Assembly (NCBI RefSeq): GCF_008253865.1
Contig: NZ_CP042331.1
Coordinates: 4,615,501-4,679,500 of the forward strand
From: Bosea sp. F3-2
GTDB lineage: Bacteria; Pseudomonadota; Alphaproteobacteria; Rhizobiales; Beijerinckiaceae
Length of the DNA: 64,000 nucleotides
Direction: 5' to 3'
The translations under genes were made by a program, and so were the position numbers. Under the pieces are notes generated by a model, which was given only the letters and a program-made list of their open reading frames with translations, was not told where the DNA came from and did not search any database. Of the stretch, positions 51,314 through 60,401 are shown piece by piece (position 1 is the first letter of the stretch; each line of letters starts with the position of its first letter).

Positions 51314-53451
51314 ACCAGCACAGTCTCGGCCTTGCGCGCCGAGAGCCAGTGCCGCAGCACGATCGCCGCGGCGAGCGCGTAGCCGAGCGGGTCGCTATAG
51401 GCGAACTCGCCGAAGAGCAGCACCGCCGCGCCGAAGCACAGCGCGCGTTCGAGGACGGAGAGCTTTCCGAACAGATAGCCGATCGCGACCATGCCGAAGA
51501 GACCGATCGCGACCGTCGCCTTGAAGGTGGCGTAGACGACCGCCGGCCAGAAGCCGATGACATTCGCCATCGGATCGCCCGGTTGCAGCATCAGGGCGGG
51601 CGAATAGACGGCGATGAAGGGGATGACGTAGCCGGCGAGCGCCACGCGCATCGCCTCCCAGCCGATCTTGTCGGGGTTCTCCTTGGCGATCGGCGCGGCG
51701 GCAAGCGCAGCGAGCGCCACCGGTGGCGAAAGGTCGGCCATGATGCCGTAGTAGAAGGCGAACATGTGGCTGACGATCAATGGCACGCCGAGCTTCTCCA
51801 GCGCTGGAGCGGCCAACGCTGCGACGATGATGTAGGTCGGGATCGTCGGGATGCCGGTGCCGAGCAGGATCGACAGGATCATCGTCAGGATCAGCGCCAG
51901 GAACAGGCTGTGCTGGCCGAGTCCGATGATCCAGGCGCCGAAGGTGGTGCCGATGCCGGTCTGGGTCATCAGGCCGATGATGGTGCCGACGATGGCGCAG
52001 GCGATGCCGACCGGGAGCGCTGTCTTGGCGCTGTCGGCCAGTGCGTCGCGACTGATCGCTAGCGTCGCGCGCCCGCCCAGCGTGAAGGCATTGGCGAGGA
52101 TCAGCGCCGCGATCAGCCCGGCGACGATGCGGATGTCCATGCCGTCGCGGAAGAGCGCGGCGGCGATCAGCCCGAGCCCGACCCAGAAGATCACCCGCAG
52201 CGTCTGCGTGCTGAAGCCTGCCGTGACACCGGCGCCGAGCAGCAGCCCGACCGTCAGCGCCAGCCCCATCGTGCCGGCGAAGAGCGGGGTGAAGCCGTGG
52301 AACAGCATGAAGATCAGCACGGCGAGAGGCAGCGCCAGATACCAGCGCTCGCGCAGGGCCTTGAGCGGGCTCGGCAGCAGCGTGCGCTCGATGCCCTTGA
52401 GACCGTATTTGCCGGCTTCCAGATGCACCATCCAGAAGGCCGAGGCGAAATAGAGCACGGCGGGGATCGCGGCGGCCTTGACGATCTCGGCATAGGGAAC
52501 GCCGAGCGTCTCGGCCATGATGAAGGCGACCGCGCCCATCACCGGCGGCATGATCTGGCCGCCCATCGAGGCGGTGGCCTCGACGCCGGCGGCGAAGGCG
52601 CGCCGGTAGCCGAACTTGATCATCAGGGGAATGGTGAACTGGCCGACGGTGACGACATTGGCGACGCCGGAGCCGGAGATCATGCCCATCATCCCGGAGG
52701 AGACCACCGCGACCTTGGCCGGGCCGCCGCGCGCGCCGCCGAAGATCCCGAGTGAGACGTCGTTGAAGAGGTGGATCATCCCAGCCTTCTCGAGGAAGGA
52801 GCCAAAGACGATGAAGAGGAAGATGTAGGTCGCGGAAACGTAGATCGGCGTGCCGTAGAAGCCTTCGGTACCAAAGGAGAGGTGGCCGATGATCTGGTCG
52901 AAACCGTAGCCGCGATGGTTGAAGGGGGCGGGCAGGTACTGACCGAAGAACCAGTAGGCCAGGCAGACGCCGCACATGATCGGCAGAGCATTGCCCATCA
53001 GCCGGCGCGCCGCCTCGAAGATCAGGACGATCAGCAGCGTGCCGACGATGAGATCCATGGTCGAAGGATCGCCGTCGCGCAGGATCAGGTCGCTATAGAA
53101 GATCCATTGATAGAGACCGACGCCGAAGCCGAGGATGCCGAGCGCCCAGCCGAGCAGCCGGCCGGGCGTATCCTTTGCCCGGAAATTGGCGACGAGCCCG
53201 AAGGAGAGCAGCAGCAGGAAGCCGACATGGACGCCGCGCGCCGCCTGGCTCGGCAGGAAGTTCCAGGCCGAGATCGCGATCTGGAAGGCGGCGAAGGCGA
53301 GTGCCAGGCCATAGGCGAAGAGCCCCGAGCCGCCGGGGCCGAAGCCGGGCGGGAAACCGTGCTCGAAATTGTCGAGGTCGGGATGCTCGATCGGAACCGG
53401 GGTGGCGCCGGAGAGAGCCTCTAACTGGTCGGTCTCGGCGGTGGTGGTCAT
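51310..53451 (-). CDS. TRAP transporter fused permease, TAXI family
   Basis: A 713-residue protein in which small (4-span) and large (12-span) TRAP permease subunits are fused, as usual for TAXI systems. Sixteen or more hydrophobic segments are visible. Conserved pieces include GMMGMISGSGVANVVTVGQF, ATASMGGQIMPPVMGAVAFI and TGIPTIPTYIIVAALAAP. It is a sodium- or proton-driven uptake system working with the periplasmic binding protein encoded upstream. Substrates of TAXI systems are mostly unknown; glutamate/glutamine and other carboxylates are reported for relatives. Confidence 0.92.
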   Translation of the reverse strand: MTTTAETDQLEALSGATPVPIEHPDLDNFEHGFPPGFGPGGSGLFAYGLALAFAAFQIAISAWNFLPSQAARGVHVGFLLLLSFGLVANFRAKDTPGRLLGWALGILGFGVGLYQWIFYSDLILRDGDPSTMDLIVGTLLIVLIFEAARRLMGNALPIMCGVCLAYWFFGQYLPAPFNHRGYGFDQIIGHLSFGTEGFYGTPIYVSATYIFLFIVFGSFLEKAGMIHLFNDVSLGIFGGARGGPAKVAVVSSGMMGMISGSGVANVVTVGQFTIPLMIKFGYRRAFAAGVEATASMGGQIMPPVMGAVAFIMAETLGVPYAEIVKAAAIPAVLYFASAFWMVHLEAGKYGLKGIERTLLPSPLKALRERWYLALPLAVLIFMLFHGFTPLFAGTMGLALTVGLLLGAGVTAGFSTQTLRVIFWVGLGLIAAALFRDGMDIRIVAGLIAALILANAFTLGGRATLAISRDALADSAKTALPVGIACAIVGTIIGLMTQTGIGTTFGAWIIGLGQHSLFLALILTMILSILLGTGIPTIPTYIIVAALAAPALEKLGVPLIVSHMFAFYYGIMADLSPPVALAALAAAPIAKENPDKIGWEAMRVALAGYVIPFIAVYSPALMLQPGDPMANVIGFWPAVVYATFKATVAIGLFGMVAIGYLFGKLSVLERALCFGAAVLLFGEFAYSDPLGYALAAAIVLRHWLSARKAETVLV

Positions 53452-53562
53452 CGTCCAGATCCTGCCGGTGTCATGGTGTCATCTCGCACGCGCCGCGGCA
53501 CGTCAGTGCTGCGGCGCAGATGCGGGATCGTCTTTAGGTCGAGCGCCTTCTCGTCACGCGGT

Positions 53563-53605
53563 CCCGTGTCTGCGCGGCGGCATTGCATGCCGCAGCGCGC
53601 ACGGG
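53563..53605. promoter_or_regulatory. Intercistronic GC hairpin after the TAXI binding-protein gene
   Basis: GCGCGGCGGCAT-TGC-ATGCCGCAGCGCGC forms a long stem with one bulge, extended by CCCGTG/CACGGG, just downstream of the binding-protein stop. Likely role: message stabilisation and differential expression of binding protein over permease. Confidence 0.6.
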
Positions 53606-53617
53606 ATGACACGCGCC

Positions 53618-54586
53618 TTACGAGCCGGCCTTCAGGCCTTTTTCCTTGAGATAGCGCGCTGCGCCCGGATGCAGCGGGACGGGCATGCCGTCGAGTGCCT
53701 TCTCGAGCTTGATCTCCTTGCCGGCCGAGTGCGAGGCGGCGAGATCGCCTAGGTTCTCGAAGATATTCTTCGTCATCTGGTAGACCAGCTCTTCCTTCAC
53801 GCCTTCATGGGTGACGAGATAGTTGACCACGGCGGCGGTGTTCACGTCGCTGGTCTGGCCGGTATAGGTGTTGGCCGGGATCGGGGCGCTGATGAAGGGC
53901 GGGCCGGCCTTGTCGATGACGGCCTTCGGCACCTCGACGACGTTGATCTCGACCGAGGTGGAGAGGTCGCGCAGCGAAGCGACGCCGAGGCCGGCCGATT
54001 GCAGCGTGGCGTCGAGCTGGCGGTTCTTCATCAGCTCCACCGACTCGGCGAAGGGCAGGTACTCGATCTTGCCGAGATCCTTGTAGGAGAGGCCGGCGGC
54101 GGCGAGGATGGCGCGGGCATTGAGCTCGGTGCCGGATTTCGGCGCACCGACCGAGAGGCGCTTGCCCTTGAGATCGGCCAGCGTTTTTATGCCGCTCTCC
54201 TTGGAGGCGACGATCTGGACATAGTTCGGATAGATCGCGGTGACGCCGCGCAGCTTCTTCAGCGGCGCCTTGAAGCCGGCTTCCTCATCGCCCTTCCAGG
54301 CGGCGTCGAGCGAGTCGCCGAGTGTGAAGGCGATCTCGCCGCGGCCCTGCTGCAGCAGCACGAGGTTCTCGACCGAGGCCTTGGTTGCCTGCACGGTCGG
54401 GCGGATGTTCTGGACCTTCTCGCCGTAGATCTTCGAGAGCGCGACGCCCATCGGATAATAGACGCCCGAGGTGCCGCCGGTCAGGATGTTGATGAAGTCC
54501 TGGGCGCTGGCTTTCATCGGGGTGGCGGCGAGCGCGACAGCGGCAGCGAGGCCGGCAAGATGCCGGGCGCGGAGCAGCGATTTCAT
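53618..54586 (-). CDS. TAXI-family TRAP solute-binding protein
   Basis: A 322-residue periplasmic binding protein with a signal peptide over residues 1-28 (ending KASA). The mature start FINILTGGTSGVYYPMG is the TAXI family hallmark, followed by VQATKASVENL and LKGKRLSVGAPKSGTE. It captures the substrate for the fused TRAP permease. First gene of a three-gene operon with permease and DUF1850. Confidence 0.92.
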   Translation of the reverse strand: MKSLLRARHLAGLAAAVALAATPMKASAQDFINILTGGTSGVYYPMGVALSKIYGEKVQNIRPTVQATKASVENLVLLQQGRGEIAFTLGDSLDAAWKGDEEAGFKAPLKKLRGVTAIYPNYVQIVASKESGIKTLADLKGKRLSVGAPKSGTELNARAILAAAGLSYKDLGKIEYLPFAESVELMKNRQLDATLQSAGLGVASLRDLSTSVEINVVEVPKAVIDKAGPPFISAPIPANTYTGQTSDVNTAAVVNYLVTHEGVKEELVYQMTKNIFENLGDLAASHSAGKEIKLEKALDGMPVPLHPGAARYLKEKGLKAGS

Positions 54587-54810
54587 GATGTCTCCCTGGA
54601 TGCGTTCCGGCTCGTGCGGCCGGTTGTCGCAGTTTTAGAGCATGCTGGACGGCAAAGTGAAAGCACGACGGCGGCCCCGCGCTTTTCGTCTTTAGCCCAA
54701 GCCCCGGACTGGTTTCGCCATGATTGGCTGACTATCTCCGCTTCGCACGGCTGCTCTTCCTCCGGGAGCATGCCAGCCGGGCATCCGGACAACGAGCGAT
54801 CAGGAACGAC

Positions 54811-56445
54811 ATGGACGACCGCGCCGGGCAGGGCAGCAGCCAGAGGCTTCGCCTCGATCGACGGACTCTTCTCGCCGGGGCGGGCGCGACAGCGACGCTG
54901 GCGGCGCTCGGGTTCGCGCCGGAGGCGCTGGCGCAGCAGGGGCTCAAGCTCGGTCAGGCCGAGGATTTCACCTTCGAGGCGTTGAAGGCGCGGGCGAAGC
55001 AGATGGCCGCGCAGCCCTACCAGCCGCCGCCGAACCCGCGGCCGGACGTGCTGCAGCGGATCGACTACGACGCCCATGGCAAGATCCGGTTCAAGCCGGA
55101 GATGGCGCTGTGGGCGAACGGGCCCTCGCCCTGGCCGGTGACCTTCTTCCACCTCGGCCGCTATTTCCAGAAGCCGGTGCGGATGCATGTCGTCGAGGCT
55201 GGCCGGGCGCGCGAGATCATCTACGACGAGAGCTATTTCGAGATGCCGGCCGACTCGGCGGCGCGTGGGCTGCCGACCGGGGCCGGCTTCGCCGGCTTCC
55301 GCTTCCAGGAAAGCCGCAGCGGTCATCCCGGCCGCAAGGGCGAAACGCTCGACTGGAAGAAGAACGACTGGGTCGCCTTCCTGGGGGCGTCCTATTTCCG
55401 TGCCATTGGCGAGCTTTATCAGTACGGCTTGTCGGCGCGCGGCCTCGCCATCGATCCGGCGGTCGCTGGCCGGTCCGAGGAATTCCCCGACTTCACCCAT
55501 ATCTGGCTGGAGACGCCGAAGGACGGCGCCGAATACGTCACGGTTTATGCGCTGCTCTCGGGGCCGAGCGTGGCCGGCGCCTATCGCTTCCGCATGCATC
55601 GCGGCAAGGGCGTCACCATGGAGATCGAAACCGCGATCCATCTGCGCAAGGATGTCGAGCGGCTCGGCATCGCGCCGCTGACCTCGATGTTCTGGTATTC
55701 CGAGACGTTGAAGCCCACCGCGATCGACTGGCGCCCGGAGGTCCATGATTCCGACGGGCTTGCGCTCTGGACTGGCTCGGGCGAGCGCGCCTGGCGGCCG
55801 CTCAACAATCCGCCGCGCACCATCGCCTCGGCCTTCGTCGACAACAATCCGCGTGGCTTCGGGCTGATGCAGCGCGACCGCGAGGTCGGGCATTTTCTCG
55901 ACGGTGTGTTCTACGAGCGCCGCCCCAGCCTTTGGGTCGAGACGGAAGGCGAGTGGGGCAAGGGCTCGGTTCAGCTCATCGAGATCCCGACCGACGACGA
56001 GATCCACGACAACATCGTCGCGATGTGGGTGCCGGAGGGCCCTGCCAGAGCCGGCAATGCCTATAACTATCGCTACACGCTGCACTGGCTCGCCGACGAA
56101 CCCTTTCCGACCACGCTCGGCCGGGTCGTCGCGACGCGGCTGGGCAATGGCGGCCAGCCGGGGACCATGCGCCCCAAGGGCGTGCGCAAGTTCATGGTCG
56201 AGTTCCTTGGCCCGGCGTTGGAGACGATTCCCTTCGGCAGGAAGCCGGAGGTGGTGCTTTCGGCCTCACGCGGCAGCTTCTCCTATGTTTTCGCCGAGGC
56301 GATGCCGGACGATATCCCCGGTCATTGGCGTGCCCAGTTCGACCTCACCGTCGAGGGCAGCGAACCAGTCGAGATGCGCTGCTACCTCAAGGCGGGTGAT
56401 GCGGTGCTGACCGAGACCTGGCTCTACCAGTACCTGCCGTTCTAA
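54811..56445 (+). CDS. Periplasmic glucan biosynthesis protein, Tat-exported (OpgD/OpgG family)
   Basis: A 544-residue MdoG/MdoD protein involved in making osmoregulated periplasmic glucans. The N-terminus has a twin-arginine signal (LRLDRRTLLAGAGATATLAALG, ending EALAQ), as in OpgD; OpgG uses Sec. Conserved segments: FTFEALKARAKQMAAQPYQPP, FHLGRYFQKPVRMHVVE, EFPDFTHIWLETP and MTSMFWYSE-like LTSMFWYSETLK. AGGAACGAC precedes the ATG at 54811. The gene stands alone with no membrane glucosyltransferase gene (opgH) next to it. Its stop overlaps that of the convergent membrane-protein gene. Confidence 0.88.
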   Translation: MDDRAGQGSSQRLRLDRRTLLAGAGATATLAALGFAPEALAQQGLKLGQAEDFTFEALKARAKQMAAQPYQPPPNPRPDVLQRIDYDAHGKIRFKPEMALWANGPSPWPVTFFHLGRYFQKPVRMHVVEAGRAREIIYDESYFEMPADSAARGLPTGAGFAGFRFQESRSGHPGRKGETLDWKKNDWVAFLGASYFRAIGELYQYGLSARGLAIDPAVAGRSEEFPDFTHIWLETPKDGAEYVTVYALLSGPSVAGAYRFRMHRGKGVTMEIETAIHLRKDVERLGIAPLTSMFWYSETLKPTAIDWRPEVHDSDGLALWTGSGERAWRPLNNPPRTIASAFVDNNPRGFGLMQRDREVGHFLDGVFYERRPSLWVETEGEWGKGSVQLIEIPTDDEIHDNIVAMWVPEGPARAGNAYNYRYTLHWLADEPFPTTLGRVVATRLGNGGQPGTMRPKGVRKFMVEFLGPALETIPFGRKPEVVLSASRGSFSYVFAEAMPDDIPGHWRAQFDLTVEGSEPVEMRCYLKAGDAVLTETWLYQYLPF

Positions 56446-57173
56446 ACGGGCGCGTCCATTTCGACGATCATCGCGCGGTAGACATGGGCGCCGGCAAGCG
56501 GGGCGATGAGGCCGGCAATTCCAGTCGCGCTGCTGAGCAAGATGGCCGCAAGGGGCTCCCCCAACATGTCGATCAGCATCTCATGGTTGCCAAGCGAGCC
56601 TAGGAGAGAAAGTGCGCCGAATGGCAGTAGCGACAGGATCAAGATTGCGAGCAGGCGGAGCGTCTGTCCGGACGTCAGTCGGTAGGACGCCAATGGATCG
56701 GGATGATGAAGCCCCAGCGCGAGGGCCGTGAAGGCGAGCGTTGTCCGCAATTCGAGAAAGATCGCCACGCCGACCAGCGCAGCCATCGGCAATCCGAAGG
56801 CGGGGTGGGCAGAAGCCAGCGGCAGCAAGACCAGAGCCGGCAAACTCAGCAAGAGGCTCAAGTCGAAATAGCGAGCTGTCGTCGGCGACAGGAGATTGAG
56901 CAGCTCAATGGGAGCGGATTGTGCTGATACCGCGCTCCGGATGCTGGCGAATATGCAGGGCAACCAGATCATCAGGGTGAGCGCGGCGGCTGCCACCGAC
57001 GGGAAGGCCGCCGCGACACCGCGCGGATCGACCTCGAGCAAGAAACGCACGAGGCCGTAGTCTACTCCAGCCGTACACAGAAGCGTCACCGCGAGCGCAA
57101 GCGGATGCCTCCTGACAAAGCCGAACAGATCGCGCCATGTGGCGCGCACGATCTCAAAGACGGGAAGTTTCAT
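56442..57173 (-). CDS. Hypothetical integral membrane protein
   Basis: A 243-residue protein with five or six hydrophobic stretches (PLALAVTLLCTAGVDYGLV, AAAALTLMIWLPCIFASI, LSLPALVLLPLASAHP, LRLLAILILSLLPFGAL, LLSSATGIAGLIAPLAG). The ATG at 57173 gives a natural MKLPVFEIVRATWRDLFGF start; the open frame to 57338 is probably untranslated. Its third positions look less GC-biased than neighbouring genes. No family recognised. It is divergent from the zinc operon. Confidence 0.65.
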   Translation of the reverse strand: MKLPVFEIVRATWRDLFGFVRRHPLALAVTLLCTAGVDYGLVRFLLEVDPRGVAAAFPSVAAAALTLMIWLPCIFASIRSAVSAQSAPIELLNLLSPTTARYFDLSLLLSLPALVLLPLASAHPAFGLPMAALVGVAIFLELRTTLAFTALALGLHHPDPLASYRLTSGQTLRLLAILILSLLPFGALSLLGSLGNHEMLIDMLGEPLAAILLSSATGIAGLIAPLAGAHVYRAMIVEMDAPV

Positions 57174-57283
57174 CGCAGTCCCCCAAAGATGCGATGGAAC
57201 AAATAGAGTACAAATACCCGGTCGAGCGCAAGAGGGCCCGGGTGATTTTTCGACGATTTCGCCGCGCACCGGTTGCATCGGGG

Positions 57284-57306
57284 AGAGTGTAATACTATAG
57301 CATTTC
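57284..57306. promoter_or_regulatory. Zur-box-like site upstream of the zinc operon
   Basis: A 23-base imperfect dyad centred on 57295; the right half (TATAGCATTTC) closely fits the alphaproteobacterial Zur consensus half TATAACATTTC, and the left half is weaker. It ends five bases before the first ATG of the zinc transport genes. Confidence 0.55.
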
Positions 57307-57311
57307 AGGTG

Positions 57312-57455
57312 ATGTCCAAGAGCCACGATCACTCCCACGCCGTCGCGATCGAGCCCGGTTTTTCGCTGCTGCGGATATCCGCGCCGGCGCGGCTCGGTCT
57401 TGCGACGCTCGTCGTCGCTTTGCTCTGGCTGGCGACGCTGGTTGTGATCCTGTGA
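57312..57455 (+). CDS. Tiny His-containing single-span protein, first gene of the zinc operon
   Basis: A possible 47-residue protein starting MSKSHDHSHAVAIEPG, with a His-rich N-terminus and one hydrophobic span (LGLATLVVALLWLATLVVIL) at the C-terminus. Its TGA overlaps the GTG start of the ATPase gene (GTGA), which argues for real translation. AGGTG directly abuts the ATG, so its ribosome site is weak. It follows the Zur-like box by five bases. A small zinc-binding accessory peptide is inferred. Confidence 0.5.
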   Translation: MSKSHDHSHAVAIEPGFSLLRISAPARLGLATLVVALLWLATLVVIL

Positions 57456-58204
57456 TTGAGTCGCGTTCCATGTCCGCCATTCGCCTGACCGACCTGACGC
57501 TGGGTTATGACCGCCATCCGGCGGTGCATCACCTGTCCGGCGAGATCGAAGCCGGGAGCCTGACTGCGATTGTCGGGCCGAACGGCGCGGGCAAGTCGAC
57601 TCTGCTCAAGGGCATTGCCGGGGCGCTTGCGCCGCTGTCTGGCGGCATTGCGCTCGCCAAGGGCAAACGGCTTGCCTATCTGCCGCAATCGGCCGATCTC
57701 GATCGTTCCTTTCCGATTCATGTCTACGACCTCGTCGCCATGGGGTTGTGGAACCGGGCCGGCATCTTCGGCCGCATCGGCGCCGGGGCTGCGCATAAGA
57801 TCGGGCACGCCATTGCGGCGGTGGGTCTGACCGGCTTCGAGGGCCGGCCGATCGGTACGCTCTCCGGCGGGCAGATGCAGCGCGCGCTGTTTGCGCGGCT
57901 TCTGCTGCAGGACGCCGATGTGATCCTGCTCGACGAGCCCTTCACCGCCATCGATGCGCGCACCACAGCGGATCTGCTGGAGCTTGTGCGGCGCTGGCAT
58001 GGCGAGAACCGCACGGTTGTCGCCGTGCTGCACGACATCGAGACGGTGCGGCAAGCCTTTCCGCAGACGCTGTTGCTGGCGCGCGAGGCCGTCGCCTGGG
58101 GTGAGACCAGCGCGGTGCTGACGCCTGAGAACCTGCTGAAGGCGCGGCGTATGGTCGAGGCCTTCGACAGCCACGCCGCTCCCTGCCAGCGCGACGCGGC
58201 GTAG
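57452..58204 (+). CDS. Zinc/manganese ABC transporter ATP-binding protein (ZnuC-like)
   Basis: A 250-residue metal-type ABC ATPase: Walker A GPNGAGKSTLLKG near residue 42, LAYLPQSADLDRSFPI (Q-loop), signature LSGGQMQRALFARLL, Walker B VILLDEPFTAID and H-loop VLHDIE. The DRSFPI wording is typical of ZnuC/MntB-type proteins. The GTG at 57452 overlaps the upstream stop; an ATG at 57470 would remove six residues. Energises zinc import with the permease and binding protein encoded downstream. Confidence 0.88.
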   Translation: MIESRSMSAIRLTDLTLGYDRHPAVHHLSGEIEAGSLTAIVGPNGAGKSTLLKGIAGALAPLSGGIALAKGKRLAYLPQSADLDRSFPIHVYDLVAMGLWNRAGIFGRIGAGAAHKIGHAIAAVGLTGFEGRPIGTLSGGQMQRALFARLLLQDADVILLDEPFTAIDARTTADLLELVRRWHGENRTVVAVLHDIETVRQAFPQTLLLAREAVAWGETSAVLTPENLLKARRMVEAFDSHAAPCQRDAA

Positions 58205-58237
58205 GCCAGGTTTCATCAATCCTTCCGCAACCCGCGC

Positions 58238-58344
58238 CGTCATTCCGGGCGCAGCGAAGCGGAGACCCGGAATCCATCGTCGAGGGGTGCGCCTTGTGAT
58301 GGATTCCGGAGCGGAGCCGCTTCGCGGCTTGTCCGGAATGACGG
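58238..58344. repeat. REP-like family A element, copy 6
   Basis: CCGTCATTCCGGGCGCAGCG at the left, CTTGTCCGGAATGACGG at the right, with an inner GGAATCCATC/GATGGATTCC inverted pair. It sits between the ATPase and permease genes of the zinc operon. Confidence 0.85.
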
Positions 58345-58347
58345 AAA

Positions 58348-59235
58348 GTGTTGCCGGCGTTGCTCTACGATCTCTTCATCGGCCCCTTTGCCGAGTTCGA
58401 CTTCATGCGGCGCGCCCTTGTCGGCGTGGCGGCGTTGTCTGTTTCGGGTGCGCCCATTGGCGTCTTCCTGATGCTCAGGCGAATGAGCCTGACCGGCGAC
58501 GCCATGGCGCATGCGATCCTGCCGGGTGCGGCGCTTGGCTATCTCGTCGCCGGCTTCTCGCTGCCCGCGATGACTATCGGTGGGCTCGCCGCCGGATTCG
58601 CGGTGGCGCTGGCGGCTGGCGCGGTGGCGCGGGCGACGGTGCTCAAGGAGGACGCTTCGCTTGCCGCCTTCTATCTGATTTCGCTGGCGCTTGGTGTCAC
58701 CATCGTTTCGCTGCGCGGCTCTGCGATTGATCTTCTGCACGTTCTCTTCGGCAATGTGCTGGCGCTCGACGACCAGGTGCTGATCCTGCTCGCCGGCGTC
58801 GCGACCGTGTCGCTGCTGTCGCTGGCGGCGCTCTACCGGCCGCTGGTGCTGGAATGCGTCGATCCCGGCTTCCTGCGTTCAGTCAGCCGCTCCGGCGGCG
58901 TCGTGCACCTGACCTTCCTTGCGCTTGTCGTGCTTAACCTCGTCGCGGGCTTCCATGCACTGGGGACGCTGCTCGCTGTCGGCATGATGATGCTGCCGGC
59001 TGCGGCCGCGCGCTTCTGGACGGCGGACATCACGCGCCTTCTCCTGCTCGCGGCCGGTTTCGGCATGGTCTCCGGCTATGCCGGCTTGGTTGTGTCCTAC
59101 GCGGCCGGCAGCAGCCTGCCGGCGGGGCCGTCGATCATCCTCGCCGCCGGCGCGATCTATCTCGGCTCGCTCCTGTTCGGCTCGCAGGACGGGCTTGCGC
59201 GACGCCTCTTGCCTCGGGCCCATCTCCAGAGATAG
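58348..59235 (+). CDS. Zinc/manganese ABC transporter permease (ZnuB-like)
   Basis: A 295-residue ABC-3 family metal permease with eight or nine hydrophobic segments. GAPIGVFLMLRRMSLTGDAMAHAILPGAALGY (residues 34-65) and VGMMMLPAAAARFW are the family signatures. The likely start is the GTG at 58348, immediately after a family A repeat. It forms the inner-membrane channel. Confidence 0.9.
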   Translation: MLPALLYDLFIGPFAEFDFMRRALVGVAALSVSGAPIGVFLMLRRMSLTGDAMAHAILPGAALGYLVAGFSLPAMTIGGLAAGFAVALAAGAVARATVLKEDASLAAFYLISLALGVTIVSLRGSAIDLLHVLFGNVLALDDQVLILLAGVATVSLLSLAALYRPLVLECVDPGFLRSVSRSGGVVHLTFLALVVLNLVAGFHALGTLLAVGMMMLPAAAARFWTADITRLLLLAAGFGMVSGYAGLVVSYAAGSSLPAGPSIILAAGAIYLGSLLFGSQDGLARRLLPRAHLQR

Positions 59236-59252
59236 AAACGTTATATCGTTTC
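59235..59252. promoter_or_regulatory. Zur-box-like site upstream of the zinc-binding protein gene
   Basis: GAAACGTTATATCGTTTC has perfect GAAACG/CGTTTC outer arms around an AT-rich centre, matching the general shape of Zur boxes. It begins at the permease stop and ends 17 bases before the ATG at 59270, suggesting a separate zinc-controlled promoter for the binding protein. Confidence 0.65.
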
Positions 59253-59269
59253 ATTTCATGGAGTCACCA

Positions 59270-60223
59270 ATGCCGAACCGTCGCGCCCTCGTCGCCGGCC
59301 TCGCTCTCGGGCTTGCTGTGGCCGCAGCGCCTTTTGGTGCCTTCGCGCAAGAGACCGCGCAAGGGAAGCTGCCGGTGGTGGCGAGCTTCTCGATCCTCGG
59401 CGACTTCGTCCGGCAGGTCGGCGGCGATCGTGTCAGCGTGATGACGCTGGTCGGACCGGATGGCGACGCGCATGTCTATTCGCCAACTCCCGCCGACGCG
59501 AAGGCGATGGCGGCCGCGAAGCTCGTCGTCGTCAACGGGCTGCATTTCGAGGGCTGGCTGCCGCGCCTCGTGAAATCCTCCGGCACCAAGGCGACGCTGG
59601 CCGAGGCAACGAAGGGCATCACGCCGCTCGAGGCCGACGACGACCATGACGACAAGGGCAAGGGGGGCCATGCGCATGCCCACGGCCATGACGACCCGCA
59701 TGCCTGGCAGAACGTCGCCAATGCGAAGATCTACGTCGCCAACATCCGCGACGCGCTGAGCGCGGCCGATCCGGCCGGCAAGGCGACTTACGAGGCCAAC
59801 GCCACCACCTATCTCGCCCAACTCGAGACGCTCGAAGGCGAGGTCAAGGCCGCGATCGCGCGCATTCCGTCTGAGCGGCGCAAGGCAATCACCACGCATG
59901 ATGCCTTCGGCTATTTCGTGAAGGCCTATGGCGTCGACTTCATCGCCCCGCAGGGCGTCTCGACCGAGGCGGAGGCTTCCGCCAAGGACGTCGCCCGCAT
60001 CATTCGGCAGGTGAAGGCGCAGAAGATCCCGGCCGTCTTCCTTGAAAACGTCACCAATCCGCGCCTGGTCGAGCAGATCGCCCGCGAAAGCGGCGCCAAG
60101 GTCGGCGGCCGGCTCTATTCCGATGCGCTCTCCGACGCCAGCGGGCCGGCGGGGACTTACATCCGGATGATGAAGCACAATATAAGCGAGATCGAAAAGG
60201 CGCTCGCCGCCGGCCCGGCCTGA
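59270..60223 (+). CDS. Zinc ABC transporter substrate-binding protein (ZnuA-like)
   Basis: A 317-residue cluster A-I metal-binding protein. Residues 1-26 form a signal peptide (ending GAFAQ). The mature protein has VVASFSILGDFVRQVGGD, GPDGDAHVYSPTPAD (first His ligand), a charged His loop DDDHDDKGKGGHAHAHGHDDPH (about 123-144), THDAFGYFVKAYG, and SDALSDASGPAGTY near the end. The His-rich loop marks zinc rather than manganese. The ATG at 59270 has GGAG six bases upstream. It captures periplasmic zinc. Confidence 0.9.
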   Translation: MPNRRALVAGLALGLAVAAAPFGAFAQETAQGKLPVVASFSILGDFVRQVGGDRVSVMTLVGPDGDAHVYSPTPADAKAMAAAKLVVVNGLHFEGWLPRLVKSSGTKATLAEATKGITPLEADDDHDDKGKGGHAHAHGHDDPHAWQNVANAKIYVANIRDALSAADPAGKATYEANATTYLAQLETLEGEVKAAIARIPSERRKAITTHDAFGYFVKAYGVDFIAPQGVSTEAEASAKDVARIIRQVKAQKIPAVFLENVTNPRLVEQIARESGAKVGGRLYSDALSDASGPAGTYIRMMKHNISEIEKALAAGPA

Positions 60224-60247
60224 GAGACAAATCCGCAGGAACCACGC

Positions 60248-60342
60248 CGTCATCCCGGACAAGCCGCGCAAGCGGCGCCGATCCGGGATCCATCGAAGGG
60301 GCTGCCCTATGATGGATCCCGGCGCTTCGGCCGGGATGACGG
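60248..60342. repeat. REP-like family A element, copy 7
   Basis: CGTCATCCCGGAC at the left, GGCCGGGATGACGG at the right, with GGGATCCATC/GATGGATCCC inside. It lies between the zinc-binding protein and CobW-type GTPase genes. Confidence 0.85.
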
Positions 60343-60401
60343 TCGCGGATTTGATTTCGGTTCGGGCTAGAACCATTCCTGAATATCGAGCAGGTCAAGC
60401 C

